This document shows, in pieces, positions 1 through 10,243 of a stretch of 64,000 bases of DNA (the first letter of the stretch is position 1; each line of letters opens with the position of its first letter). Location: NCBI RefSeq assembly GCF_026745355.1, contig NC_079207.1, positions 12,584,338 through 12,648,337 of the forward strand, read 5' to 3'. The position numbers were made by a program, and so were the translations under genes. Under the pieces are notes generated by a model that was not told the DNA's origin, did no database searches, and saw only the letters and a list, made by a program, of their open reading frames with translations. The DNA is from Beta vulgaris subsp. vulgaris. Lineage: Eukaryota > Streptophyta > Magnoliopsida > Caryophyllales > Amaranthaceae.

Positions 1-220
1 AAAGGGGTTAAGATAAATAAACAAATAAAAATGGGTTAAAGTAGGAGAGAGAAAGGGAGTAAAATTGAATTAATAATGTAATGGTGGATCATATGATAGT
101 GATATGAGAGGGTAAATAGGGAAATTTGTTTTGCCAAATAAGGAATAAAGCAAAAGTGGGAAAATCTTTTGGAAACACCCTTAAACGGAAAGAGGGAAGA
201 TCTTTAGGAAACGGAGGGAG
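1..220. mobile_element. Stowaway-like MITE, left end outside the window
   Basis: The segment ends in ACGGAGGGAG followed by TA, the usual right terminus of plant Stowaway (Tc1/Mariner-type) MITEs. The matching left end is not in the window, so the element is probably cut by the window edge. No coding content is seen. Confidence 0.5.
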
Positions 221-297
221 TATATATATGTATATATGTATATATGTATATATATATATGTGTATATATATATATGTATATATGTATATATATGTAA
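221..297. repeat. AT-rich TATATG microsatellite
   Basis: Imperfect runs of TATATG and TATA abut the MITE end at 220. The short open frame across it is a repeat artefact. Confidence 0.85.
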
Positions 298-834
298 TAC
301 TACCGAGAAAAAAAATACAAATTCAAAATTATAGGTGAAAATTGATATGCCAACTAACTAATAGTAAAAATTAAATAGATAGAATTAGATAGGTTTTTTT
401 TTTGAAGATAGATAGAATTAGATAGGTAAATATATGTGTTATTGTTTTTTTATACATATGAGTCACAAAAAAAGTATAAAGTAATATATGTGTTATTGTA
501 AATTATATTTTTAACAAATTATTACTAGATAGTATATTTATACAATCAATTTAACTTTAATAACAACTTAAGACTAGTAATAAATAATAGTAAAATTATT
601 AATAATTAAAGTCAGACATCAATAACTACTACTAACAGTTAAACACATAGGACTATAGGAGTATTAACTACTACTACTAATCTCTCTTTCCTCTCTACTA
701 TTCCAGTTCATCTCATCCTCTCCATTTTATTGCTAAACCTTTTCACCATTAAACCCACTTCATCATTTCTCTCTCCTCTCTAAAATCCAGGTTTTGTTGA
801 GGTCGTTAAAGTTGATGTTTTGCTGTAACTAATA
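298..834 (+). promoter_or_regulatory. FLN2 upstream region and 5' UTR
   Basis: AT-rich sequence leads into a pyrimidine-rich stretch around 680-785 with repeated CTCTC and TCCTC words, a common feature of plant core promoters and 5' UTRs. The FLN2 start codon follows at 835. No TATA box could be placed with confidence, so the start of transcription is not assigned. Confidence 0.45.
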
Positions 835-3800
835 ATGGCGTCTCTCTCTTTCACCCAATTTCTTTCCTTGCCTAGGTATTCACTCATCTTTTCAACTCTT
901 TATAATTTTTTTTTATCTTTATCTACTGCTCGAATTAAGTATAAATTATTCATTGTATAAATTTGATAAAGCAAACTTTTTGCAATTTCTCTTAATAAGC
1001 AATTATTTTTTGCACAATTGAGGTTGTTCTTATGTTCAAGACATACCCTTTTTGTTTCTCCAAAGATACAGTTATTGTAGGGGAATTGAGTCAAGAACAA
1101 TCAAATGGTGTTTGCTAATTTTTGTTTTTGGAGATTATTTGCAATCTGGTTTTTGTTGCTAAAATTTGAGGGTTTTTATCAAGTGTATGCTATTAAATAA
1201 GGACTTTGTTGAGCCTATGTTACTTGACCAGTGATTGATACCCATTATGCTAGTTTTCGGAATATAAGAATGTAAGATGATCATTCAGTTGTTGAGTGCA
1301 CAATGTTATACTGTTATCCCCAATGTGCCCTATGAAATTTCCTAGTGTTGGGGGTTTCATGTACGCGGCCTTACCGTTGAGATTGTTTCTTTTTTACCCT
1401 TGTTTGTAAAGGTGAAGAATGGTCTGGTTATTTCAAATTGTTATCAATGATTTAGGTAGAGGGCTTGTTAGTGAGCTTGTTATAGTAGGAAGAAATTGCT
1501 GATGTATGCTGTATTGTGACAAAGCTCTAATGTGAATAATGATGTTCTGTGATATTTCTTTTTGAAATCCCAACCAAACTATCCCTTAACCTTGCACTTG
1601 CTAGATTTTCTGGAGTAATTGGTATGTAATCCTTTGGAAGCCTGCCAATATGTCTAAACAACGTGCCTTGCATACAGTTCAAGATGTACTTGTTAATTAT
1701 GCTAAGCACAGGCTTCTGTTGTCATCCTTATTCTGGCCAAAGTTTGAACAGTAGTTCATCGTCTATTTGCAAACTGTTTCTAGCACGCATTTCCACTCAA
1801 TTCTGGCAGAAATCGGTGTAATGAGTGCTTATTTGGTGGGTGAAAATTGACAGGTGGAACTATAGAACACCCTGCGTAGCAGATGTAGAATTAATGCTCG
1901 TTGCAGATAATAGATTACGGAATAGATGGGTTTTGTCAGCAACATCTAAAAAAGCAATTGTAGCATCTATACCCGAGGAGGAGGCATCCACTGAATCAAA
2001 GGGAACCAAAAAGGCTAGGAGTAGGCAGGCCAACGCAAGAGGTAGAAAGAAGGCAACTACTGAACTGCTGGACCATGATTTTAATCTATTGGCTAGTAGT
2101 TCCATTTCAGAACAGGAGTTCTCTGATCTGGAAGCATCTATTAGCGACTCTGAGAAACCCAAGAGAAGAACCAGGAAGAAAGGTATACTCCTTTGTTATT
2201 CATCTGCTTATGATCTGAATTTAAAAATACAGTGAGTGAAATGAAATTGTTTTCAGTTGTCTCTCCAACTTCGACTTCTGGTATGGAGGAAGTGAAGACA
2301 AATAAAAAGTCCAGGGGGAGGAAGAGCAAGGAAGAGATCAGTAAGGTTGAGGATCAAACAAGTGAGATGGAAGTCAATGATTTAGAGGAGGTCGTCTACC
2401 GTACAAGTCAAGATAATGATGACAGTGACATTGATTTACAATTGGGAAAGAGTGATGGTGATGATATTAGTTTCAGTTATGGTTGGCCCCCTCTTGTTTG
2501 TTGCTTTGGAGCAGCACAGCATGCTTTTGTGCCTTCAGGAAGGCCTGCCAATAGACTTATAGATTATGAAATTCATGATTCACTTAAAGATGCCTTATGG
2601 GAACCTGAAAAGTTTGTTAGGGCTCCTGGAGGTTCGGCAGGTGGTGTTGCAATAGCGCTGGCATCGCTGGGTGGCCGAGTAGCTTTTATGGGTAAACTTG
2701 GCAATGATGACTATGGGCAGACAATGCTGTATTACTTAAATGTAAAGAATGTTCAAACACGATCAGTTTGTGTAGATGATAAACGTCCAACAGCTGTTTC
2801 ACAGATGAAGATTGCCAAGCGGGGCGCTTTACGAACAACTACTGTCAAACCTTGTGCAGAGGATTCTTTGTCAATATCTGATATCAATATTGATGTGTTG
2901 AAGGAGGTAATGCTTTTCTTAGACTCTTTCGACCTATTTCAATCATTTAAAACTCTGCTTTTAATATTTTATAAGTTATAAATTTCCTCCATACAGGAGG
3001 GTTACGGAGGAAGTCAAAGATAGTATTTCTTTAAATTTTGTAGCATCAAAGTGTGAGGATCTACTTTATAGTGTTGAGATGTAGTAGATAGGAGACATTC
3101 AAAGGATTTAATATGTATCAAAGGAAAGGCTTTATATGAGCCTTTGTAAAGCATGTTGCTTTTATTTGATACTCAGCCCCTAGATGCCTTTGCAATAACA
3201 TTGACAACCCCTAGATACTCAACCCCGGACTCCATGATGAATTGATAAAGGATAGACGGCCGTTTAATGGACCTGGATAGAAAACCGTTCCCTACACGCA
3301 ATAGCTAGAGGTAGATTGACGAGTGTCCGGTTATTCGCCCAAATAAACGTCGGTATATGCCCTAAGACTTGGGGAGGTGGTATGGGAAGAACTTTTTGCG
3401 GAGGCAACTGGCAACTTGGTAATTATACACTTAGGCCAGAAAACCAAGAAGGTGGTGGAGAGATAGACTGGTGTGATGACACAATGACACAATGGAGCTT
3501 CTAGGTGGGTCGGTGCAGGGTGCTGTTTTTTTGGGTGCTGCAAGGAGGCTCCAGGTGGAGCCAGTGCAAGTTGTGGGATTTCAGGGACCCTTCAAAGAGT
3601 GTGAATGGATGCGGCATGGTCACGGGTAGTTGAGAAGGGTCCATGAGCTGTTCAAGGACAAGGGAATACCTCTGAAGATGACAGAATATCATATATAGGT
3701 GGAGAAGCATCTAGGTCAATGTGAGAGAAAGGGTACGCATCCTTGTTAAAAGTGACTTAATGAGAGACAATGATTTTCTTTGTAGAGAGATCTAGAGACT

Positions 3801-6800
3801 AGCAGCCATGATGATTGGCTGGGTAATCTAGAAAGGAGTGAATGTGGAGGAGAGCTTGTGTTCCATAGTGGCCCAAAGTTGGGAGAGAGAAGACACCCAT
3901 TGACCTTATGATGACCATAAGTAGGTATGCGGAAGTACAAAGCTTGAGTAGAGTGTGTAGATTCACGGTTGGTGGGAAGGAATTATGGAGATAAGTAGCC
4001 ATGAGGAGAGTTTCAACCAAATATGAAGGTGGAATAGAGACGTAGGTAAGAAGAGATCACGTGATGTCATGAAAAGTATGTATCATGCTTTCAGATTTGC
4101 CGTTTCTGGAATCAATGCAGAGGCACGAGAAACTATATTGCATGCCGTGATGATCATAAAAAATAGAATTGTCAAAGAAATTGTTGTCGAATTCCTTTTA
4201 CATGTCACATTGGAGCTATTTTATTTCTTTTTCGAATGGAGTTTTACATACACTCGAAAGTGAGATGATCTAAACTCAAGATATGAATTTGAAGATAGAT
4301 ACCTACACATAATGAGTATAATGACTATAATCATCATGATATAATAGGTTATAATGATATCTTTTACTACTTGAAACAGTTATGTCCATAAATAGTTGTG
4401 TATTACATCAAAGGGAGCAAAAGTAATGGAAGAAGACATGTAAATAGACATATGCTTACCTATCTCACTAGATGAACTACGTGGGAGCTAATCTCCTTTT
4501 TTCATGGACCAATTTCATTTTTGCTAAGCAAACTAAAGACATGATCTCCATGATGACTGGATTGATGATGCCATAAGTGAGGTGACATAGCTGCTGGAGA
4601 CACAGAAGAGATTGATGTGGCTGAAGAGGTGGTGTCAGGATACAGTTCCAGGTTTCCCGGTACTGTTGTATCTCACAACCTTGGCCCTCCATACGAAGAT
4701 CATACAAGGTTGAGTTGTACACACACACAGCTATCAAGGCATCTACAGAGTACCATAAAAAAAATTACAGCAATCCCTGAAATACATAATAAAGAACCTA
4801 TACATAAATGAATTTATTTACATATTTATTTTATACAGTCAGTTAGAAATATAGAATTTTATCTGTTAGTATAGGGTTTATACAAATTTATTACCTCTGG
4901 ACAGCATTATACAAGTAACAGATCCTAAGCTTTCACCTCTATGTACTTTTATAAGGAAAAAAATTTCCTGTACTTGAATTTTTGCATTCTGTGTGCTTGC
5001 TTATTCAACGAGTACTATGTAGGCTGTATAGCTGAAACTAAATTCTTTTATCTTCTAATGCAGGCTAAGATGTTTTATTTGAATACATCCTCCTTGCTTG
5101 ATGCTAGTATGAGAAGAGCGACTTTGCGAGCGCTTAAGATATCAAAGAAATTAGGGGGTGTCATCTTCTATGATCTGAATCTCCCATTGTCACTGTGGCA
5201 GTCTGATGAAGAAACCAAATCTTTCATAGAGCAAGTGTGGAGCCTTGCAGATGTCATTGAAGTCACAAAGCAAGAACTTGAATTTATTTGTGGAATCAAG
5301 CCTTTAGAGGAGTTTGACACCAAGAACAATAAGAGATCTAAGTTTGAGCATTATGAACCAGATATTATAGCTCCTCTATGGCATGAGAATCTCAAAGTTT
5401 TGTTTGTTACAAATGGGACTTCTAAGATACACTATTACACCAAAGAGCATAATGGTGCTGTCCTTGGAGTGGAAGATGCTCCAATGTCCCCTTTCACACA
5501 AGATATGTCAGCATCTGGAGATGGCATAGTGGCAGGTAAATCCACTGAAATGTTAATCTCGTATTTTGGCATATGAATGCAGCTTTTCTCCTTTGAAACT
5601 TTAAGCGCATATCTCTAATACTATTGTAAGAAAGAGCTGAAACTTTTTTCACTTATGCCAGCAAAATTTTTTGTTATATTTGTGCTGTTGCTTGCTGGCT
5701 TCCATTAGTCAAGTGGCTGAAAAGTGAGAGTTTCATGTTAAATCTCCATCCAACCACATCAAGCACAGCAAACTAGGACACAATTCACCAACAAAAATCA
5801 TGAAGGGACATCCCAATCTGCCTTTGTGGAATAATACATATCCTCAAGATGTTGTGGGACATTATGTGATTTTTACATATATTCTTATGTACTATCACAC
5901 CTTCTCCTCTTTCCTTTTATATTCTTGTTTTCTCCACCGGGTGTCGCTTTAGTCAAAATGTTTGTAGTTTCAAAAGCTAGTAGTGACTTCGATATATTGG
6001 CCGGACTCCTAACAGATAATCTTACTCCATTGAGTGTGAAGTTTCTGTTTTGAATTTGGCAATGATATGTGTTTGATTAGTGTGGAACAATAGCTAACAA
6101 TAAAATATAGCGAGAGCACTAAAAAAGAAAAATAAAAGTCTCAAGGAGTTACATGGTTCGGTCAATGTTACCTAGTCCACAAGTGGGGGATTCGGGAGCT
6201 TTTCTTAACCTTCAATGGAAGAAACAAGAGAAATATACAAGGATTCTTCTAATAGGCTTGAATGTTTAACCATATATTGACGTCCATTTATAGGACATAT
6301 GAAACAAGCCCTAAAACAATATCAGCATATCGATCTTATTAATTTAGGAAATATTGAAGAAACCGAAAATTACCAAAATGAAACCAATTTCAAACTCCCT
6401 GCCCAGGCATTTACTCAAAATTTGACCAGGAACTTCAGTTTTGATTCACTCGCACTTTAATTGCCCACCGGGTCAGTCTTTGACGGTTTTAGGACAGTCT
6501 TTGACTGTTTCGAGGCACAAATAAAAGTTCCATCTAGGGGAAGAGAAGGGTCAAGAATACATTTTTAAGTTTCTTTGTTGATGTTGCTCATCAAACTGAA
6601 CATCATTTGCTGCTTTTATGGTCATAGCAGAATATTTAAAACATCAAAACTCATTTTCATGCATGATGTTTATTTTGCTATTTGATTTAGCGTAATTGCT
6701 TCCTCTAATGCATTGAGAGGTAAATTTGTAAGTGAAGACTTGGACGATGCATGACACACTAAATAGCCTTCGAGTATCTCTCGCCAACATGAAGTTGGGC

Positions 6801-7540
6801 TTACGGAAAGTAGTAAACAAAGAAAAAACTCTAAGGGAGGTTTTTGGAAGGTTTTACTATTGATGGTCGAATAAATCCCCTTCTCTACATATTCTTACAA
6901 GACCTAACTAAGCAAGTCGAGGCTGACAAGGTAGAAGGTACCCATAAGTAAGACCCTAAGAGCACACTACCAAACAAGAGAGAAAAGATGTGTATGTCAG
7001 ATTCAATTTGACAGTCGAAGAGTGTGAATGGGTCTAAGGTGGTTCATACCACTTAGGTTCAGATGCAAATGGGTTCAAAAGTTTCTAAACGTTTTGTGAA
7101 AAAATCTAGTATTTATGATCGTCCTGGTTTTATTAGTCGGCACTTAATGATCAATTGTCTATTTTCCTTATTTTTAGGTGTTGTTTGCTGCAGTTTCTGA
7201 TTTCTGGGACAAATGTTCTACATTTCCTATTCTTATTCTTATTTTGCTAGCTTATCTGGTGTCCTGTTCTAATCATTTGATATACTATGTGTTTACAGCT
7301 CTCATGAGAATGTTGACAGTGCAACCACATCTCATTACAGACAAAGAGTACTTAGAGCGTGCAGTTAAATATGCAATTAATTGTGGAGTCATTGACCAGT
7401 GGATTGTAACTCGGCAAAACGGCTTTCCTGCTAAGGAAGGCCTGGAAGAAGAAGATGAAGACGAAGGCATTCCTGACTTAAATGGCATCAGGTCTATCAC
7501 CGAGAGACAGTTCCGCACTGTGATGCCTGTTTCTAGCTGA
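835..7540 (+). CDS. FLN2: Fructokinase-like 2, plastid pfkB-family protein
   Basis: Coding exons are 835-875, 1854-2182, 2257-2906, 5064-5535 and 7299-7540. All junctions are GT-AG, phases agree, and the sum is 1734 nt (577 aa). The N-terminus MASLSFTQFLSLPR is nearly identical to my recollection of Arabidopsis FLN2. An acidic/basic low-complexity region (about 45-195) precedes a pfkB fold starting YGWPPLVCCFG. The vicinal cysteines near residues 204-205 correspond to those reported for FLN-thioredoxin z contact. The glycine motif is APGGSAGG (near 246), without the Asn usual in active sugar kinases, and the C-terminal pfkB motif reads MSASGDG (near 487) in place of DTxGAGD. This fits known FLN proteins, which act with the plastid-encoded polymerase in chloroplast transcription and not mainly as fructokinases. 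The C-terminus (RTVMPVSS) is shorter than the Arabidopsis tail as I recall it. Introns 3 and 4 are 2.2 and 1.8 kb and hold repeats. Confidence 0.93.
3690..4060 (-). pseudogene. Decayed Ty1/Copia integrase fragment in FLN2 intron 3
   Basis: On the minus strand, broken frames read VETLLMATYL, then FLDYPANHHG, then SLDLSTKKIIV and VTFNKDAYPFSH. This order matches the Copia region between the integrase core and reverse transcriptase (typically GYPxxxKGYRxxDLxTxKxxxSRxVxFxExxFPF). In-frame stops and frame changes show it is dead. It is antisense to FLN2 and inside its third intron. Flanking sequence from about 3000 to 3690 may belong to the same insertion, but no LTR was recognised. Confidence 0.7.
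5536..7298. other. FLN2 intron 4, no recognisable element
   Basis: A 1763-nt intron with a clear donor (GCAG|GTAAAT) and acceptor (TTTACAG|CT). It contains moderately complex, probably repeat-derived sequence (about 6100-7000), but I found no terminal repeats, target duplication or coding domain. Confidence 0.5.
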
Positions 7541-7860
7541 TCAAAATTCACTCAGTAGACCCAAGGATTTGTATCTTTAGCTGAATGATAATCGAACCTT
7601 CTATACCTTCACATCTCTTAAGGTAAGATTTCAATTATCACCACCTTTTCATTTTCTAGATTATTTATCCCCCTAATGAGCTCTTCTGATACCATAATTT
7701 TGCTTGAATTTTAGGCTTTTTGCGGTACTAGTTTCCGTGGAACTCCAGCCATAGAAGATTCTTCTAAGAACCTTAGGAAACCATCTGTTTTCGACCTCTA
7801 GTTTTTGCCCTTGCTTTATTTCATACTAGGATAAATTTTGTAATGAAAGAAAAGAATAGT
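7541..7860 (+). other. FLN2 3' UTR with a probable intron at 7623-7714
   Basis: Downstream of the stop codon, AAG|GTAAGATTT at 7623 is a strong donor and TTGAATTTTAG ending at 7714 a plausible acceptor, giving a 92-nt intron. The junction would be 82 nt after the stop. The transcript probably ends near 7850, where an AATGAAAG stretch resembles a weak plant polyadenylation signal. Transcript evidence is needed for both. Confidence 0.5.
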
Positions 7861-8304
7861 TCAATATAGCTCTGCTGTAGAGAATGTCCTCTCTATTTTT
7901 ATTTGTTAATTCATTCTTCTAATTGGGTTTTCAGAATGCTATTAGGGAAAGAAAGAAAAGTAATGGTCTACACTCTTAACAGTCATTTAATCAACTCATC
8001 ATTCTTATCTTATGTCACCTGAATTTTCGGATCTTCAAGTACTCGCTTATACATTAACCTAACTGTTAGTCTGGTACTGGTCCAAATCTTAGATTCACAA
8101 GCATATCCTTTGTCGAAATTGGTTGCTAGAAAGCCGAGAGAGAGAGAACAAGATGATGGTATGGCTGATAAGCCAACAGTTTGTCAGCTAACAAGAGAGG
8201 GAATGGGATAGGGCCTAGGGGCGCGGAGCTCATGCATGTGCAATTACCTAAATGTTGTCCCTTTCTCGTGTTTGCTAATAATCCGTCAAATCGTTTGTCA
8301 TTTA

Positions 8305-8433
8305 GGGCTTGTTCTCCCCAACTTATTTTCAGTTCAGTTCAGCTCCGGACAATACTTTTACTCTCACATATCACTATTCATTTCAGTTCAGTTCAGTTCA
8401 GTTCAGTTGTTTTATGCCATAGAGAACAAGCCC
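8305..8433. mobile_element. Tourist-like MITE (PIF/Harbinger type)
   Basis: Inverted termini GGGCTTGTTCTC and GAGAACAAGCCC are flanked on both sides by TTA (8302-8304 and 8434-8436), the target duplication expected of PIF/Harbinger elements. The interior is mostly TTCAG repeats. It is 129 bp and non-coding. Confidence 0.8.
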
Positions 8434-8456
8434 TTAGCCTTTTTTTTTAAGATGTA

Positions 8457-8572
8457 CATCCTCCTTTACTTAATAGATGCATCAAATTGACTATCCACAC
8501 TTTTTGGATAAAGTTGTACATTAGCAAATGTGCCGAGTCAATATGATGCATCTATTAAGGAAACAAAGGAAG
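8457..8572. mobile_element. Stowaway-like MITE
   Basis: The left end CATCCTCCTTTACTTAATAG and right end CTATTAAGGAAACAAAGGAAG are inverted copies, with TA on both sides. It lies only 20 bp from the Tourist-like element at 8305-8433. Confidence 0.75.
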
Positions 8573-10243
8573 TATATAATTTTTTTCGTTTTCAATGTGC
8601 CATCTTATGCAGGAGGCCCAGGTAATTCCTCCTTAAAAATATGTAAAAAAAAAAAGAAAAAGAAAAATGTGTATCCTTAAATTTGGTGGCCTGTGGACCT
8701 TGGGGAATGGAGATGGCGTGATATGCAGTGCAGCAATTGACAAAGTATATATTGTATTGAAAAAATGATCTCTTATTGCTTTGCTTAGTGGGTTCACATC
8801 TTGGGGACAATGCATTATTGGATCTGCTGCATATAAACTAATGAGCCTTAATCTTATCCTTAAATATATACTTGTTGGTAGATAAATGCCACCCAACTCA
8901 ATATCCTTTCTTGGAAGATTATGTAATTTAATGAAAGGGTTTTCTTTCTTTTTCTTTTTCTTTTTCTTTTTTGTTGGGTTCATGTGGTGTCCAAAAGTGT
9001 AATCATACCAATAGGATCAGAACTCTAGTTATAATACAACTAAGGGCTATCTGCAATCTGCCAATACATGGCATTGCAGAATACGAGGTGTACTTGACAC
9101 AACTTTTATGTTTAGGTAAATAGTATACAACTAATTAATGGAGAAATATGTCTTTACGTTATTGGAATATCACTCATAAGTTTTTAGACCTCTAAAATGT
9201 GTCCGTGGATGAATGTCCTGGTAAGACATTTTCCCCATTGCCTAAAAAAATTTCGAAAGTTGGTTGGTGGAGAAGGTGGCGGGGGGCACGAGGTGGTGGC
9301 AAGAGGTGGTGGTTTGGAAAAAAAAAAAAATGAAGGGTAAATTGGAAATATTTGGTGACGTGGGGGAGATTTTAAGAAGTTTTAAGATGATGTTTAGCAT
9401 TTTAGTTTATAATACTTTCTTTCTTCTAAAATAAATGGAACACTTACTATTTAAGGCTGTTTTAAAATAGATAAAATATTACTTTATCTGGTATTTACTT
9501 TTCTCTATTTCTTTCCTCATCACATGGATTCCTCTTTTTCTTTCTCTATCTTTCTCCTCTCCTAAAATTCTCGTGCAATTCCCTATGTTTGATTTAAAAC
9601 AGAACAAAGTATATAGTTTAAAATAAAAAAAATAAAAATCATATATTCATTCATACATAATTTAATACTCCCATAACAAAGGTACATATCATGCTCCCAA
9701 GTCTGTAATCTGAATGTTAACAATTGACATGCAATTAAAGACAGATAAATGATTGTGCTGTGCATTTGTCTTTTTTATCGTTACAGGTGGCGGAGGAAAT
9801 TCCAAAATCTTGTAAAATAATTGAGAATAATTGTTTGCTTGCTTTAAAAAATAGTAACAAAATTTAGATATGGAAAAGAGAAGGAAGTTTAAAGGAAAAA
9901 CAAATACTGAAATAGCGAAGACAATAATTGGTGTGATAACAGGAGATATTTGTGGTCCTAAAAGGTTACCAATTCATGCAAGATAACGAGAGACAGTAAG
10001 AAACTAAAATTACTTGTCAAAGTAGACACTACAATTTTTCTAAGAACAAATGTTGACAAATTTGCAGCAACATGTACACCAATGTTGACAAAAGAGATCC
10101 ATCTAACTCAGCAAAAAGGGACCCTAAGGGCAATTACCCACTGTAAAACCTTCCAAGTTTCCTGCCTATTCACAAAACAAACCATCCTAAAAGAAAGAGT
10201 CGATATCATACGTTAGTGATAAGGGCGCTAACGGGCTAAAATC
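8573..10243. other. Spacer between FLN2 and the lactonase gene
   Basis: AT-rich spacer. It has a TTTTTC-type microsatellite near 8940-8970 and, at 9220-9410, a GGTGG-rich segment ending in GATTTTAAG and GATGTTTAGCATT words that resembles one end of the foldback element at 29290-29925. No gene was recognised. The lactonase 3' UTR probably occupies the last 100-200 bases. Confidence 0.5.

Noticed and set aside
1860..2162. 100-codon minus-strand frame
   Set aside because: Antisense shadow of FLN2 exon 2.
2232..2256. ATG at 2232 as a start for the FLN2 kinase-like part
   Set aside because: It lies in intron 2 before the acceptor at 2256; the phase-correct upstream exons encode the expected FLN2 N-terminus.
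6105..6560. LTR-like segment in FLN2 intron 4
   Set aside because: Some LTR-style words, but no TG/CA ends, duplication or second copy could be identified.
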